This document shows positions 1 to 8,653 of a stretch of 64,000 bases of DNA, in pieces. Below the pieces are notes generated by a model. It ran no database searches. It saw only the letters and a program-made list of their open reading frames with translations, and was not told the origin of the DNA. Origin of the DNA: UBA1563 sp041667115 (GTDB lineage Bacteria; Bacteroidota; Ignavibacteria; Ignavibacteriales; Ignavibacteriaceae); assembly GCA_041667115.1 (NCBI GenBank), contig JBAYFO010000013.1, forward strand, positions 1 through 64,000. The letters are read 5' to 3'. Made by a program: the position numbers and the translations under genes. How positions within the stretch are numbered: position 1 is the stretch's first letter; every line of letters starts with the position of its first letter.

Positions 1-228
1 AACCGCATTCCCGATCTTTAATTTATCTTCATGTTTTACTTCGCGGAACGATTCGGCATAACCTTGCTCGTTATCCATATCCCAGCCTAACGCCTTGAAG
101 AAAGGATCGATAAAATCTCTGCGGGTTAATGTCTCGTTATAATCGGAGTTTTTGTAAGAAACATACTGCTCCTCAAAACGTTGAACGAGTTCGGATATTT
201 TTTTATATGCGGTTTCTTTGGTTACCAT
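1..228 (-). CDS. Probable restriction-modification DNA methylase, N-terminal part (runs off window)
   Basis: The reading frame starts at the ATG complementary to 226-228 and stays open to base 1, giving 76 codons without a stop. The protein starts MVTKETAYKKISELVQRFEE and continues with a predicted helical segment and the words TRRDFIDPFFKALGWD, followed by a GYAESFREVKHEDKLKIG stretch. This matches the N-terminal region of large type II/IIG (Eco57I-like) restriction-modification enzymes, where such a helical and endonuclease-like segment precedes the N6-adenine methylase domain. That domain lies outside the window, so the catalytic NPPY motif cannot be seen. The family call is from recollection of this N-terminal signature. 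It would make the left edge accessory or defence DNA. Confidence 0.6.
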   Translation of the reverse strand, partial: MVTKETAYKKISELVQRFEEQYVSYKNSDYNETLTRRDFIDPFFKALGWDMDNEQGYAESFREVKHEDKLKIGNAV

Positions 229-285
229 CTTTTAATTCACTACAAATTATTTTCTTTGCTGGTAAAATTAACATTTTTATATGTC

Positions 286-427
286 ATGCCTACGGCATTC
301 TGTTTTTTGTTTTATTTTGTTTCTACCAAACTTTCATCCCTCCGGGATGAAGAATCATAAATCCCGTTAGGGATTTAATATTGGTAGACCAATAAACAAT
401 CGAAACGATTAAAATCCCGTTAGGGAT
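286..427. repeat. Cluster of short palindromes (ATCCC-gtta-GGGAT type)
   Basis: Four perfect or near-perfect palindromes lie between two genes: ATGCC-tac-GGCAT (286-298), CATCCC-tcc-GGGATG (335-349), AAATCCC-gtta-GGGATTT (359-376) and ATCCC-gtta-GGGAT (414-427). They resemble REP-like extragenic palindromes. The last two share the same core, so they are copies of one family. Nothing else is visible in this interval. Confidence 0.75.
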
Positions 428-454
428 GACATATAATTTCTTTCTTAAAATCTT

Positions 455-1231
455 TCACGGATTAAATTGATAGATAATCTCGCGTCCCAGAACCGAACCT
501 AAAATACCTCCGGTTATAGAACCTAATAATGCGCCAAGAAAATAATAACCTACAGCTTTTTCTAATGGTGAGAGTGGATGTTGATCTGTCATAACTGGCG
601 GGAACTGTTGCTCTTTATATTCGCCGAGTAACCCGCCAATAGCAAGACTGATGGCACCCCCCGTAAAGAATCCGGTTATTACTCCAAGCGGAATATTTCT
701 CCATCTGTTTTTATAACTGACAGTCTTTACTTTATCTATTACTGAAACAGTATTTTTAGTCCTCATCGTTTTAGTTCCAATAAAACTTAATGAATCATGA
801 GTGGTTCTAATAGTTTCAGCACTCAGTTCATCACCACTTTTCAATACAATTGATGCTTTTTGAATCGTATTATTCTCAAAATTTATTTCTTCAATATCTG
901 AAAGCGCAAATTGATAGTTCTTCTTTTCTTCCAATCTCCCAAATGAAAACAACGTATCATTTTCAATTACAGCGCCTTCATTCGCAATAACCAAGCTATC
1001 GTTTATCAAAGTAACTTTCGTCTCTTTTGTCTTGAAAGAATTATTAAATTCATCATAGAATTTTTCTTTAGAAGGGGAATCACTTATTCTATAAGTTGAA
1101 GAACATCCGACAAATGTTATTAGAAATAGTGCAACCGCAAAACATTTAATAATCGGAGCTACATAACTCCCGTAGGTGTTATCGTTAGTGAGGTTTCTTT
1201 TTTGAGCGGTATAACTTAAACAGTGTTCCAA
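455..1231 (-). CDS. Putative lipoprotein with C-terminal glycine-rich membrane segments
   Basis: I do not recognise the family. A hydrophobic stretch, IIKCFAVALFLITFVGC, ends in a lipobox-like cysteine followed by SSTYR, so the mature protein probably begins there as a lipoprotein. About 100 residues follow that look beta-rich (IVLKSGDELSAETI; a run rich in T, V and I). Two glycine-rich hydrophobic segments come next (PLGVITGFFTGGAISLAIGG and YYFLGALLGSITGGILGS), like glycine-zipper helices. The first available start is TTG at 1231, which would put about 26 residues before the signal peptide. The true start may be a non-ATG codon nearer IIKC, so the N-terminus is uncertain. Confidence 0.6.
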   Translation of the reverse strand: MEHCLSYTAQKRNLTNDNTYGSYVAPIIKCFAVALFLITFVGCSSTYRISDSPSKEKFYDEFNNSFKTKETKVTLINDSLVIANEGAVIENDTLFSFGRLEEKKNYQFALSDIEEINFENNTIQKASIVLKSGDELSAETIRTTHDSLSFIGTKTMRTKNTVSVIDKVKTVSYKNRWRNIPLGVITGFFTGGAISLAIGGLLGEYKEQQFPPVMTDQHPLSPLEKAVGYYFLGALLGSITGGILGSVLGREIIYQFNP

Positions 1232-1414
1232 GCAAATATTCCCTAAGCCCTTTTACTTAGTTTAATTGGTGCGTTAAAACTAAAACTTTTTAACTATTTC
1301 CGCAAGCAAATAAAAAAAATTTCTTTTCCATTCGCCAAATGACAAATCCCCAAACCGGATGGGACCGGAACTAAAATAGTTACTCATCCCCATTTGCATG
1401 GTTGAATGGCTGCA

Positions 1415-1640
1415 TAGTATCCTCGATTAAGTTCTTGTTCTTTTTGACACGATTTACGAACAAGGATTAACGAATAGTGATTTGCGATTTGTTTAAAACT
1501 TCTAAAATCAAAAATCGTTAATCTTTGTTCTGAGATCAATCCGCCTGAGGCGGAGGTTGTCGGCTACGCCGCGCTAAGATTGAATGAAAAACATTCATCC
1601 ATTCATTCCCATTCAGTCATTCATCTTCATTCATTTCCAT
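1415..1640 (+). repeat. Dispersed hairpin-containing element, copy 1
   Basis: It begins with AGTATCCTC-GATTAA, then GACACGATTTACGAACAA, then a long imperfect inverted repeat. The left arm starts GAACAAGGATTAACGA near 1457; the right arm is TCGTTAATCTTTGTTC, ending near 1530. A palindrome TCCGCC-TGA-GGCGGA (1540-1554) and the word CGCCGCGCTAAGA follow, then CATTCATCCATTCATT repeats. Copies 2 and 3 in the same orientation lie at 2986 and 4566. No protein is encoded. It may be a non-coding RNA or a MITE-like repeat. Confidence 0.6.
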
Positions 1641-1673
1641 TACCCTTAGCTCTGCAAGAGCGGCGTATCCTAA

Positions 1674-1843
1674 CACAGGGCAAAGCCCTGTGAATAAAAT
1701 AAACGGAGTACTATTCAAGCCCTGCAAGGGCGGAATAAACTTGAACCCGAAATTTATTACGCCCCTTCAGGGCTTCACTGTTAATTAGGGTTTCATTTTC
1801 ATAGGGCTTCGCCCTACGTTGATGTATATCGCCCTTTCAGGGC
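1674..1843. repeat. Array of five GC-rich palindromes (GCCCTnnAGGGC type)
   Basis: Five dyads lie in 170 bp: CACAGGGC-aaa-GCCCTGTG (1674-1692), GCCCTGCAAGGGC (1719-1731), GCCC-cttca-GGGC (1761-1773), AGGGC-ttc-GCCCT (1803-1815) and GCCC-tttca-GGGC (1831-1843). The arms share the GCCCT core with varied loops. They are extragenic and look like a REP-like family that has multiplied locally. I see no gene in 1232-2061; apart from this array and the hairpin element the interval looks empty. Confidence 0.75.
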
Positions 1844-2122
1844 TATAATATTCTTGGTACTCTCGAAGACTTTCAGTTGTCAATATGAATTTTCATTTAT
1901 TAATCAGCCCCTCTCCTCTTTCATTTTCTCACATTGACCATTGGCTTATGACCATTGACCTTTTGATCTTTGTCATTTGTCTTTTGTCTTTTGTTATTCG
2001 TTATTTGTAATTTGTAGAGACACGCCCTCGACTGCCTCGGGACGTGTCTCTACGTCTGTAATTACTGTGCCGGTGGTGTCGGTTCATCCGGCGGCGGAGT
2101 TTCCTCTTCATCATCCTTATGT

Positions 2123-2773
2123 TTACCGCCAAGGTCTTTTGTTACCCGCGCGGCTTGATATTCTATAACGAAATCGGGATACCCCCTTTTTCATCCGCAG
2201 CATTAAATTATCGAGATCAACTTTCAGCACATCATCGGCAGCATCGAACAATTCACTAAGCGAAACGCGCGCGCCCGATTTTCCGGTAAAGCTTGTCTGC
2301 TTTGTTGCTGTTGCTGTTTTGAATGCTTGCACCGCCGCGGTAAATTCCGCTATCTCGGTATCATCAACATTATAAACGGCAAGCGCGGTTTTATTTGTTT
2401 GAACCAGTTCTAAAACCGTAGCTGCTTTATTTCCCAAATCCGTATCCCCGATTCTTTGCAGATCGGACTTAGTGAATTTAACCAGTAGAGCAAGCTCAGC
2501 GTTTTTAGATTTTCTTGCAAATGAAGCAAGCGCCCCTTTTAACGCAAGCAAATTCTCTATAAGATTATTCTCTACCGCATCTCTTGCGGCTACCTTACCC
2601 ACAGCTACCGTACCGAACTTCTTTTCGGTATCGGTAATTTGTTTGATGAGGGATGCAAACTCCTCCTTCGCCTCCGCTAGCGCTGGCAGTGTATCAACCG
2701 CCGTCTGGTTTTTGCTTAAAACAGCTTCTACTGCTTCAAACATCACTAACTTATTTTCCTCGAACCGTTGCAT
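2123..2773 (-). CDS. Conserved hypothetical helical protein, C-terminus frameshifted
   Basis: The function is unknown. The protein is acidic, alanine-rich and almost entirely helical by eye, about 216 residues, starting MQRFEENKLVMFEAVEA. It has no signal peptide. I recall similar Bacteroidota/Ignavibacteria proteins that end with a LDNLMLRMKKGxPDF...YQAARV motif and a proline-rich acidic tail. Here the frame changes right after LDNLMLRMKKG at a run of five C (2182-2186 on the plus strand). Removing one base restores YPDFVIEYQAARV followed by an acidic EEETPPPDEPTPPAQ tail ending at 2062. The full gene would be 2062-2773. Either a sequencing error, a real mutation or slippage at the A5G5 run explains it. 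Confidence 0.7.
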   Translation of the reverse strand: MQRFEENKLVMFEAVEAVLSKNQTAVDTLPALAEAKEEFASLIKQITDTEKKFGTVAVGKVAARDAVENNLIENLLALKGALASFARKSKNAELALLVKFTKSDLQRIGDTDLGNKAATVLELVQTNKTALAVYNVDDTEIAEFTAAVQAFKTATATKQTSFTGKSGARVSLSELFDAADDVLKVDLDNLMLRMKKGVSRFRYRISSRAGNKRPWR

Positions 2774-2985
2774 GGTATCACCTTTGTATTAATGATTATA
2801 TAATTGATTTATTTTTCACTTCACCCCTGCCTTAGGGGCATAAGTAAAACTCTCTTTCCGTTAATCTTATTGGTCAGTCTCCGGATATATTTTAGTCTTA
2901 ATCTTACTCGTCAGCCTGTGGGTGAATTATTTCCATAATCATTATCTGGACAATTCAGAATCAAATAGTTACTACTCTTTGACGA

Positions 2986-3195
2986 AAAGTATCCTCAGTT
3001 AATTTTTTTTTTTTTGGACACGATTTACGAACAATGATTAACGAATAGCGATTTTTGATTTTTTTTAACTTCTAAAATCAAAAATCGTTAATCTTTGTTC
3101 TGAGATTAAAAAAATATTTGTTGCTGGTTTCACCATGCTAAAGCTGTATGGCTTTGGAAAAACATTCATCCATTCATTTCCATTCATCCATTCGG
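2986..3195 (+). repeat. Dispersed hairpin-containing element, copy 2
   Basis: It has the same order of blocks as the copy at 1415: AGTATCCTCAGTTAA, a T-run, GGACACGATTTACGAACAA, left arm GAACAATGATTAACGA, right arm TCGTTAATCTTTGTTC, then a diverged segment and CATTCATCCATTCATT. The two arms can pair over about 25 bp with a small bulge. The segment after the hairpin (about 3105-3160) differs from copy 1, so the ends are better conserved than the middle. Confidence 0.6.
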
Positions 3196-3307
3196 TTACT
3201 TGTGCTAACATTTTAATTCCGCCACCCTCTATAACTCCCAAATTAAAGTTGAGAAACCCCTTTCTTCGTTTTTGACCCATTTTGCCCGTTTTTTATCTCC
3301 TATCCGT

Positions 3308-3811
3308 GACTTTGCTCACTTCCGGATTCGCTTTGCGAAACATCAGATTGATTTTGCTCACTTCTCGATCCGCTTTACGAAACTTCAGATTGACTTTGCT
3401 CACTTCCAGATTCATTTTGCGCAACTTCAGATTGACTTTGCTCACTTCCAGATTCGTTTTGTGAAACATCAGATTAACTTTGCTCACTTCCAGATTCGTT
3501 TTGCACAACTCCAGATTGATTTTGCTCACTTCCAGATTCGTTTTGCGAAACATCAGATTGACTTTGCTCACTTCCAGATTCGTTTTGCACAACTTCAGAT
3601 TGATTTCGCTCACTTCCAGATTCGCTTTGCGAAACTTCAGATTGACTTTGCTCACTTCCAGATTCGTTTTGCGAGACTCCAGATTGACTTTGCTCACTTC
3701 TCGATCCGCTTTGCGAAACACTAGATTGATTTTGTAAGCTTCAAGATTCGTTTTGCACGGCTCTGGATTGCCTTTGCACGATTCCAGATTCGCTTTGCAC
3801 AACTCTTGTTT
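3308..3811. repeat. 42-bp tandem repeat, 12 units, open on both strands
   Basis: Units start at 3308 and every 42 bp after that, to about 3811. Each is two related 21-bp halves: GACTTTGCTCACTTCCAGAT-t and CGTTTTGCGAAACATCAGAT-t. The last two units are the most diverged. The plus frame reads as heptads FAHFQIR-FAKHQID (3272-3724). The minus frame reads as heptads SKVNLES-RKTNLEV (3293-3802). Both start only at TTG without a good ribosome site, so I do not call a gene on either strand. A heptad-periodic coiled-coil protein on the minus strand is the better coding candidate because NLEV/KVN heptads look more protein-like. Confidence 0.85.
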
Positions 3812-4081
3812 TCCGTTGTAGTCCTCTCAGCTGGTATTGCGGAACTCTTGATTGTTAATGTTCGCGCCGCATCATGCAAATCAATCACATAGAAATGGAA
3901 ATGAACAAATCTCTTTTTGAAAGAGAAACTCCGTTCAAGCAAATGCGTTAGCTATATTTAAATAGTTAGTAAAAATATTCTAAACAAAATGGACGCACTC
4001 CTGGTTTAATTCTGAATGAATATAAATTAATCAATTTTCATTGGTCATAAGAAAAAACTGAAAACTGATTACTGAAAACTT

Positions 4082-4555
4082 TTTCGTTCCGGCTCTGCCG
4101 GTCTATGATATTAGTAATGGTAAGGGGTTTGGTAGAAGATGTTATAAGGAAGAATCAATCGCCCTGGCTTATAATAGGAGAACCCCGCTCATCGGAAACA
4201 AATTGTTCCGCTAAAATATGATGGGATCTGTTTTACAGGAGAAGAGGAAGCTAACAAGACCATCATCAAAATTGAGTGAATCCCATGAGCTGCTATTTAT
4301 AAAAAAAAATTAAATCAAAAAACCTCCATTATTTTTCTTAGCGCAAACTAAAAAACGGAATAATAAAAAGCAAGAGCAATTTATATTTCTTAATCTTCAA
4401 CTTCGTCTTAAAGATTTTGAATATTCTCACAATTGAAAACGAATACTTCCAGCAAAGAGGCTGCTCTATGAAAGTAAATTTTTCACAATCCATATTTTTT
4501 GATAGAGCCTTCCGGTTGAGCCGCAAATCATAAACTGGCAGAGCCAGAACCAAAT
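4082..4555. repeat. Inverted pair of ~31-bp REP-like sequences bounding ~410 bp
   Basis: The segment at 4082-4112 contains CCGGCTCTGCCGGTCTATGA. The reverse complement of 4525-4555 contains CTGGCTCTGCCAGTTTATGA. They match at roughly four fifths of positions over 31 bp, and each is itself a small palindrome (CTGGC-tct-GCCAG). The DNA between has no convincing gene: the 71-codon minus frame at 4338-4553 lacks a ribosome site and has no protein-like character. This may be a MITE-like unit or just two REP copies facing each other. Confidence 0.45.
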
Positions 4556-4565
4556 AATTTGGAAT

Positions 4566-4945
4566 GAATAGTATCCCTCTGTTAAATTTTTGTTTTTTTG
4601 GACAAGAAATTTTTCAAGGATTTCCACTCTATTTTTTTTAATACTACATCAAAAAAACATTGAATCCCGCCGGGATTCTTTTCGTGTTTTGTGTTTATGT
4701 TACCAAGATTCAATCCCGATGGGATTGTGCCGTTCTAAAAAACTTCAAAGAGTTTAGAATTTTTACAATAACCCGCCTCTGGCGGGTTAAATCTTTGTAA
4801 CCTTAAACGCAACCAAAATGTACATTCCCTTAGGGAATGAATATTTCATCTCACCTAAAAAACAATAAAAGAAGTTAACTAATGTTTTGGCTGGCGGGTT
4901 CACCGCGCTAAGACTGAATGAAGAACATTCATCCATTCAACCGTT
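4566..4945 (+). repeat. Dispersed element copy 3, interrupted by palindromes
   Basis: The left end (AGTATCCCTCTGTTAAAT, then a T-run and GGACAAG) and the right end (CACCGCGCTAAGACTGAATG, then ACATTCATCCATTCA) match the ends of the copies at 1415 and 2986. The hairpin arms are missing. Instead there are palindromes: GAATCCCGCCGGGATTC (4662-4678), CAATCCC-gat-GGGATTG (4711-4727), AACCCGCC-tct-GGCGGGTT (4770-4788) and CATTCCC-tta-GGGAATG (4823-4839). This suggests REP-like palindromes replaced or invaded the element's core. No gene is visible between 3812 and 4997. Confidence 0.5.
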
Positions 4946-4997
4946 CTTCCAGTTTTTTGGGACAAATATTCTCGCCATTCTGCGTTGAATATTTTTC

Positions 4998-7184
4998 CTA
5001 ACTGTATAAATCCCTGCCGACAGGCAAGGTAAAATAAAACGTACTTCCTTTTTCTTCTTCGCTTTCAACCCAAATTTTTCCGCCATGTTTTTCAACAAAC
5101 TCTTTGCAGAGCAATAAACCCAAGCCCGAACTGGGTTCACCTTCGGTTCCTTTTCTCCCCACCTTTTCATCTATTTTGAAGAGCTTCTTGATAAAGCTAT
5201 CAGACATTCCCATGCCCGTATCGGCTATAGAAATTTCTAACATAGTATTGCTTATCGTTTTTGTTTTGATAGTTACTTCCCCTTCTTTTCTTGTGAACTT
5301 AACTGCATTTGAGAGAAGATTACCAAGAATACTATTTACCATCCTTCCATCAACAAATACTTTTTGTTCTTCCGGAACTTTATTTATAAGAGTAATTCCC
5401 TTTTGTAAAGCTCTTTTCTTTATTTGCTCAATATTTTCGGAAACGATTGTTGACAAGGAAAATTCCTCCGGTGTAAAACTAAATGAACCCCTTTGCAACT
5501 GTGCCCAGTCCAATAGATTTTGGAGCAGCTTATAAAGATTCTGTGCCGAATGATTTATCTCACCGATTAACTTTGCTAATTCTTCAGCTGTAAATTCTCC
5601 TATATTTTCAAGCATCATTTCTGTCATACCCAAAAATCCCTGGAAAGGACTCCTTAAATCATGCGCAATTATTGAAAAGAATTTATCTTTTGTTGCGTTC
5701 AGTTCTTGAAGTTGGTTGTTTTGCTGTTGGATAATTAATTCCGCTTCTTTGCGTTCGGTAATGTCATGCGCCGTCCCGCGAAGTCCAACAATTTGACCTT
5801 TATCATCGTACTTCACTTCACCATGGGCGGTAACCCAGCGAGTTGTTCCGTCGTTCGTTGGGGCAAGTTCCAGATCGAGTTGATACTCTTCACCCGTTTG
5901 CATACTCTTCTTTACCGCGGCATCAAGTAATGCGATACTTTCAGGCGTATACATCTTTAAATGTTCCTCGTACTTGGGGGGGCTTTGTTTCGGATCGAAA
6001 CCGTAGATATGGTAATACTCTTCCGACCAGCTAATAGTGTCGGTCTTTGCATCCCATTCCCAACTGCCAAGCCGTCCGACACGTTGCGCTTCCTGGAGGA
6101 TTGATTTGCTTTTCAGTAACTCTTCTTCTGCACGTTTGCGCATGGTGATGTCTCGATGAAAACCGAGGAAATACTTCTCTCCTCCGATAATCACCACGTT
6201 TGCCGATACTTCAAGGGGGATCGTTTTACCATTCTTGCAATAATGTTCAACCTCAAAAGTTATCGACTCTCCCGCCAATAACCGTTCAATCCGTTCTTGG
6301 TTAAGTCGGGCACTTTCAGGAGTATCAAGATCTTTTAAATTCTTATTCATCAACTCTTCTTTGGTGTATCCGTGCATTCTGGCGAAAGACTCGTTCAACG
6401 CTACAATGGAGCCGGTGCTGGTTAATTGAAAGATCCCGTCTTTTGCAGTTTCAAATAATACTCTAAACTTTTCCTCACTCTCGCGTAACGCTTCATCGCT
6501 CAATTTACGCTCGATGGCTTCATTCTTAAGAACTTTGTTTTGTAAAACTAGCCTTATTGAGAGAGTGAGAAATAATAGAAATGCGATAACTATTAGTACG
6601 CTTCCCCTCAGTACATGGAGAATTATTGAACTCTTCCAACTATCTGCATCGTAATCCAATCCGAATGCTGCTATTCTTTCCCCGGTTATTTCATCCCTTA
6701 TTGGAACAAGTACACTTACCCACGTTCCCCATCTGTCGGTAATAGGAGGAGTAATTAATTCTTCTTTACTCTCAAAAAGTTTTATATAATTCGTATCAGC
6801 TTCTGGATATTCTTGTCCGGGTGGGGAGTAGTCTTTAGAGTCTTCCGGCTCGGAATCTGCCATAAAATAAATCTTATTTTCTCTTTTCGTGAATAAGTAG
6901 GCAAAGCGTACATCAGTGAGAGTGGCTTTTATATTGATCAGTTTTCTTTTTATTTTTTGATAGTCTTCTGTGTTTGCATCTTCCGGCGTTCCGGAAAGAT
7001 GCTTCAAGCTTTCCCCATTTAATGCACTTGCTGCAATCTTCGCTGCCTTTATTGCTTCTTCCGAACTTTGCCTTACAACGTGATTCCATGTATAGCGTAT
7101 TGCCACAGCTCCTGAAATCACAATGAGCATAAATATAAACATCACAACCAGGGATGATTTTTTGGCTAAAAAATCTTTACTCAT
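4998..7184 (-). CDS. Membrane-bound PAS sensor histidine kinase (orphan)
   Basis: A sensor kinase of 728 residues from the ATG at 7184, chosen over the upstream GTG (7217) because AAGGAAA precedes it at ribosome-site distance. Transmembrane helices at about 11-29 and 191-211 enclose a periplasmic sensor domain of about 160 residues. Two PAS domains follow (about 238-350 and 365-479), each ending with a PAC-like DIT.RK/ERK motif. The HisKA H-box IIAHDLRSPF has the phospho-acceptor His508. The ATPase domain shows the N-box (Asn626), G1 DTGMGM (655-660) and G2 GLGL (687-690), so it looks catalytically intact. There is no receiver domain and no response regulator next to it, so its partner is elsewhere. 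It lies beside, and divergent from, the envelope-stress island. Confidence 0.93.
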   Translation of the reverse strand: MSKDFLAKKSSLVVMFIFMLIVISGAVAIRYTWNHVVRQSSEEAIKAAKIAASALNGESLKHLSGTPEDANTEDYQKIKRKLINIKATLTDVRFAYLFTKRENKIYFMADSEPEDSKDYSPPGQEYPEADTNYIKLFESKEELITPPITDRWGTWVSVLVPIRDEITGERIAAFGLDYDADSWKSSIILHVLRGSVLIVIAFLLFLTLSIRLVLQNKVLKNEAIERKLSDEALRESEEKFRVLFETAKDGIFQLTSTGSIVALNESFARMHGYTKEELMNKNLKDLDTPESARLNQERIERLLAGESITFEVEHYCKNGKTIPLEVSANVVIIGGEKYFLGFHRDITMRKRAEEELLKSKSILQEAQRVGRLGSWEWDAKTDTISWSEEYYHIYGFDPKQSPPKYEEHLKMYTPESIALLDAAVKKSMQTGEEYQLDLELAPTNDGTTRWVTAHGEVKYDDKGQIVGLRGTAHDITERKEAELIIQQQNNQLQELNATKDKFFSIIAHDLRSPFQGFLGMTEMMLENIGEFTAEELAKLIGEINHSAQNLYKLLQNLLDWAQLQRGSFSFTPEEFSLSTIVSENIEQIKKRALQKGITLINKVPEEQKVFVDGRMVNSILGNLLSNAVKFTRKEGEVTIKTKTISNTMLEISIADTGMGMSDSFIKKLFKIDEKVGRKGTEGEPSSGLGLLLCKEFVEKHGGKIWVESEEEKGSTFYFTLPVGRDLYS

Positions 7185-7400
7185 CTTAACAATTTCCTTT
7201 TTAAAAGTTCTGAACACAACTTTAATTATGGATTAGTCTGGCACGTATTCTCTGTTCCCTTTAGTTTTGTTAAATCGAATGAAATATGAATCAGCGAAGA
7301 ATCTTTTTAGAAGTTTTTGAGTGAGGGGTTGAGTATTTCTTAAACAGCTTAGCAAGTAGTTTTCTCTTTTTAGCTATTTTACTTTATTTAATAGACACTG

Positions 7401-7431
7401 CAAAAGTAAAATTATTTATTCATATTCCAAA
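7401..7431 (-). promoter_or_regulatory. Bacteroidota-type sigma-70 promoter for the histidine kinase
   Basis: Read on the minus strand, TTTG (7428-7431) is followed after 19 bp by TACTTTTG (7401-7408). This matches the known Bacteroidota pattern TTTG-N19/20-TAnnTTTG. It would give a leader of about 210 nt before the ATG at 7184. Confidence 0.5.
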
Positions 7432-7692
7432 TAGGAAAGAACCAATTTTCATCAACTTTTTTCTTGCTCTGTTTTTATTTTCCTCTGCTTGCTTTTTTAA
7501 CTGACAGGGTAGCGCTATAAGCCATCCCCTTCAATCATTCGCATTTGTAAAGGCAACACTCTGTTTTGATTCTTAGATGAATGAATTGCTAGGAAGTGCA
7601 TGCGAGATTGAGAGAATCACCCGGAGATTTTCCTCATCTTGTCCCCTCCACTGCCAGCTTCAAGTTTACTAAAATCATCAAGTAACTCCTCC
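7432..7692. other. Intergenic DNA without recognisable gene
   Basis: This is the middle of the divergent interval between the histidine kinase and the lipid-transport operon. I see no credible open frame, no strong hairpin and no repeat shared with the rest of the window. Confidence 0.5.
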
Positions 7693-7733
7693 CCAAAAGA
7701 TGTAGTTCCTTTTTCATCCCTTTGACCGATTGA
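7693..7733 (+). promoter_or_regulatory. Island element copy A (upstream of mlaE-like gene)
   Basis: TAGTTCC at 7703-7709, 17-bp spacer beginning TTTTTCATCC, then CGATT at 7727-7731, followed by GA. It ends 62 bp before the ATG at 7794 and points toward it. The same geometry is found in seven other copies. Confidence 0.8.
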
Positions 7734-7793
7734 ATAAACATGATTATCTGCATATCATAGCATGTAATTTTAGATATTAAAAGACGTTACGAC

Positions 7794-8636
7794 ATGGAAA
7801 AAATAATCTTAGAACATTTCCAAAATAAAAAGCAGGAAGCAGAAATTATTCCTAAAAGTGTTTCTGTAATTATTTCTAATACGGTAGTTGATAAATTCTT
7901 TTTAGAAGTCTACTCACTTACAATTTTTACAGCACGCTTCTTTAGGGAAGTAGTTAAACCGCCTTATGAATTTAACGAATTGATGAAGCAGTCTTTTCTT
8001 ATCGGGTACAAGTCTCTTTCTTTGGTAGCTGTTACAAGCTTTATTATCGGGCTTGTGCTTACTGTTCAGTCTAGACCGACGCTTGCAAAGTTTGGAGCAG
8101 AATCGTTATTGCCGGTGATGGTAGCAATCTCAATAATACGGGAAATAGGTCCGGTTATAACTGCATTAATATTTGCAGGAAAAGTTGGATCGGGAATTGG
8201 AGCAGAACTTGCCTCAATGAATGTTACCGAACAAATTGATGCAATGCAAGTATCGCACACGAACCCATTTAAATATCTTGTTGTTACAAGAGTTCTCTCC
8301 GCCACAATAATGCTGCCGGTATTGGTAGTCTTTTCCGATGCCGTTGGTTTATTCGGATCATATATTGCCGTTAACCTGAAAGGGAATGTAAGTTATTATT
8401 TATTTTTTTCACAAATATTTCAAAGCCTCGAATTTAAAGATCTCTTCCCGGCTCTCATCAAAACTTTTTTCTTCGGATTCGCAATCGGGCTTATAGGATG
8501 TTACAAAGGGTATAATTCAAATAAGGGAACGGAAGGTGTTGGTAAAGCAGCAAACTCAGCAGTCGTCTTCGCATCATTGATGGTTTTTATCATTGATATG
8601 ATAGCCGTACAAATTACAAGTTTGATCCAGAATTAA
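7794..8636 (+). CDS. mlaE: MlaE-family ABC transporter permease (MCE lipid transport)
   Basis: This is the inner-membrane permease of an MCE-type phospholipid transporter, which moves lipids between inner and outer membranes. It has 280 residues, the usual family length, with five or six hydrophobic segments. The family signature is clear: REIGPVITAL (116-125) and GAELASMNVTEQIDAM (137-152). It heads an operon with the ATPase 17 bp downstream and the MCE protein after that. An MlaB/MlaC-like component is not in this operon. It is preceded by island element A, which suggests control with the other envelope genes. The symbol is family-level, not proven orthology. Confidence 0.93.
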   Translation: MEKIILEHFQNKKQEAEIIPKSVSVIISNTVVDKFFLEVYSLTIFTARFFREVVKPPYEFNELMKQSFLIGYKSLSLVAVTSFIIGLVLTVQSRPTLAKFGAESLLPVMVAISIIREIGPVITALIFAGKVGSGIGAELASMNVTEQIDAMQVSHTNPFKYLVVTRVLSATIMLPVLVVFSDAVGLFGSYIAVNLKGNVSYYLFFSQIFQSLEFKDLFPALIKTFFFGFAIGLIGCYKGYNSNKGTEGVGKAANSAVVFASLMVFIIDMIAVQITSLIQN

Positions 8637-8653
8637 ACTGAGCAATTAAAAGA

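Noticed and set aside
2181..2195. CCCCCTTTTTCATCC inside a gene, resembling the element spacer
   Set aside because: Only a spacer fragment; it lacks the flanking boxes, lies in coding DNA and probably arises from the encoded sequence.
3308..3811. 42-bp array as a CRISPR
   Set aside because: Units are contiguous with no unique spacers, and no cas genes are present.
4338..4553. 71-codon minus-strand frame between the repeats
   Set aside because: No ribosome site, low-complexity Lys/Leu/Ile composition and overlap with the inverted REP-like copies.
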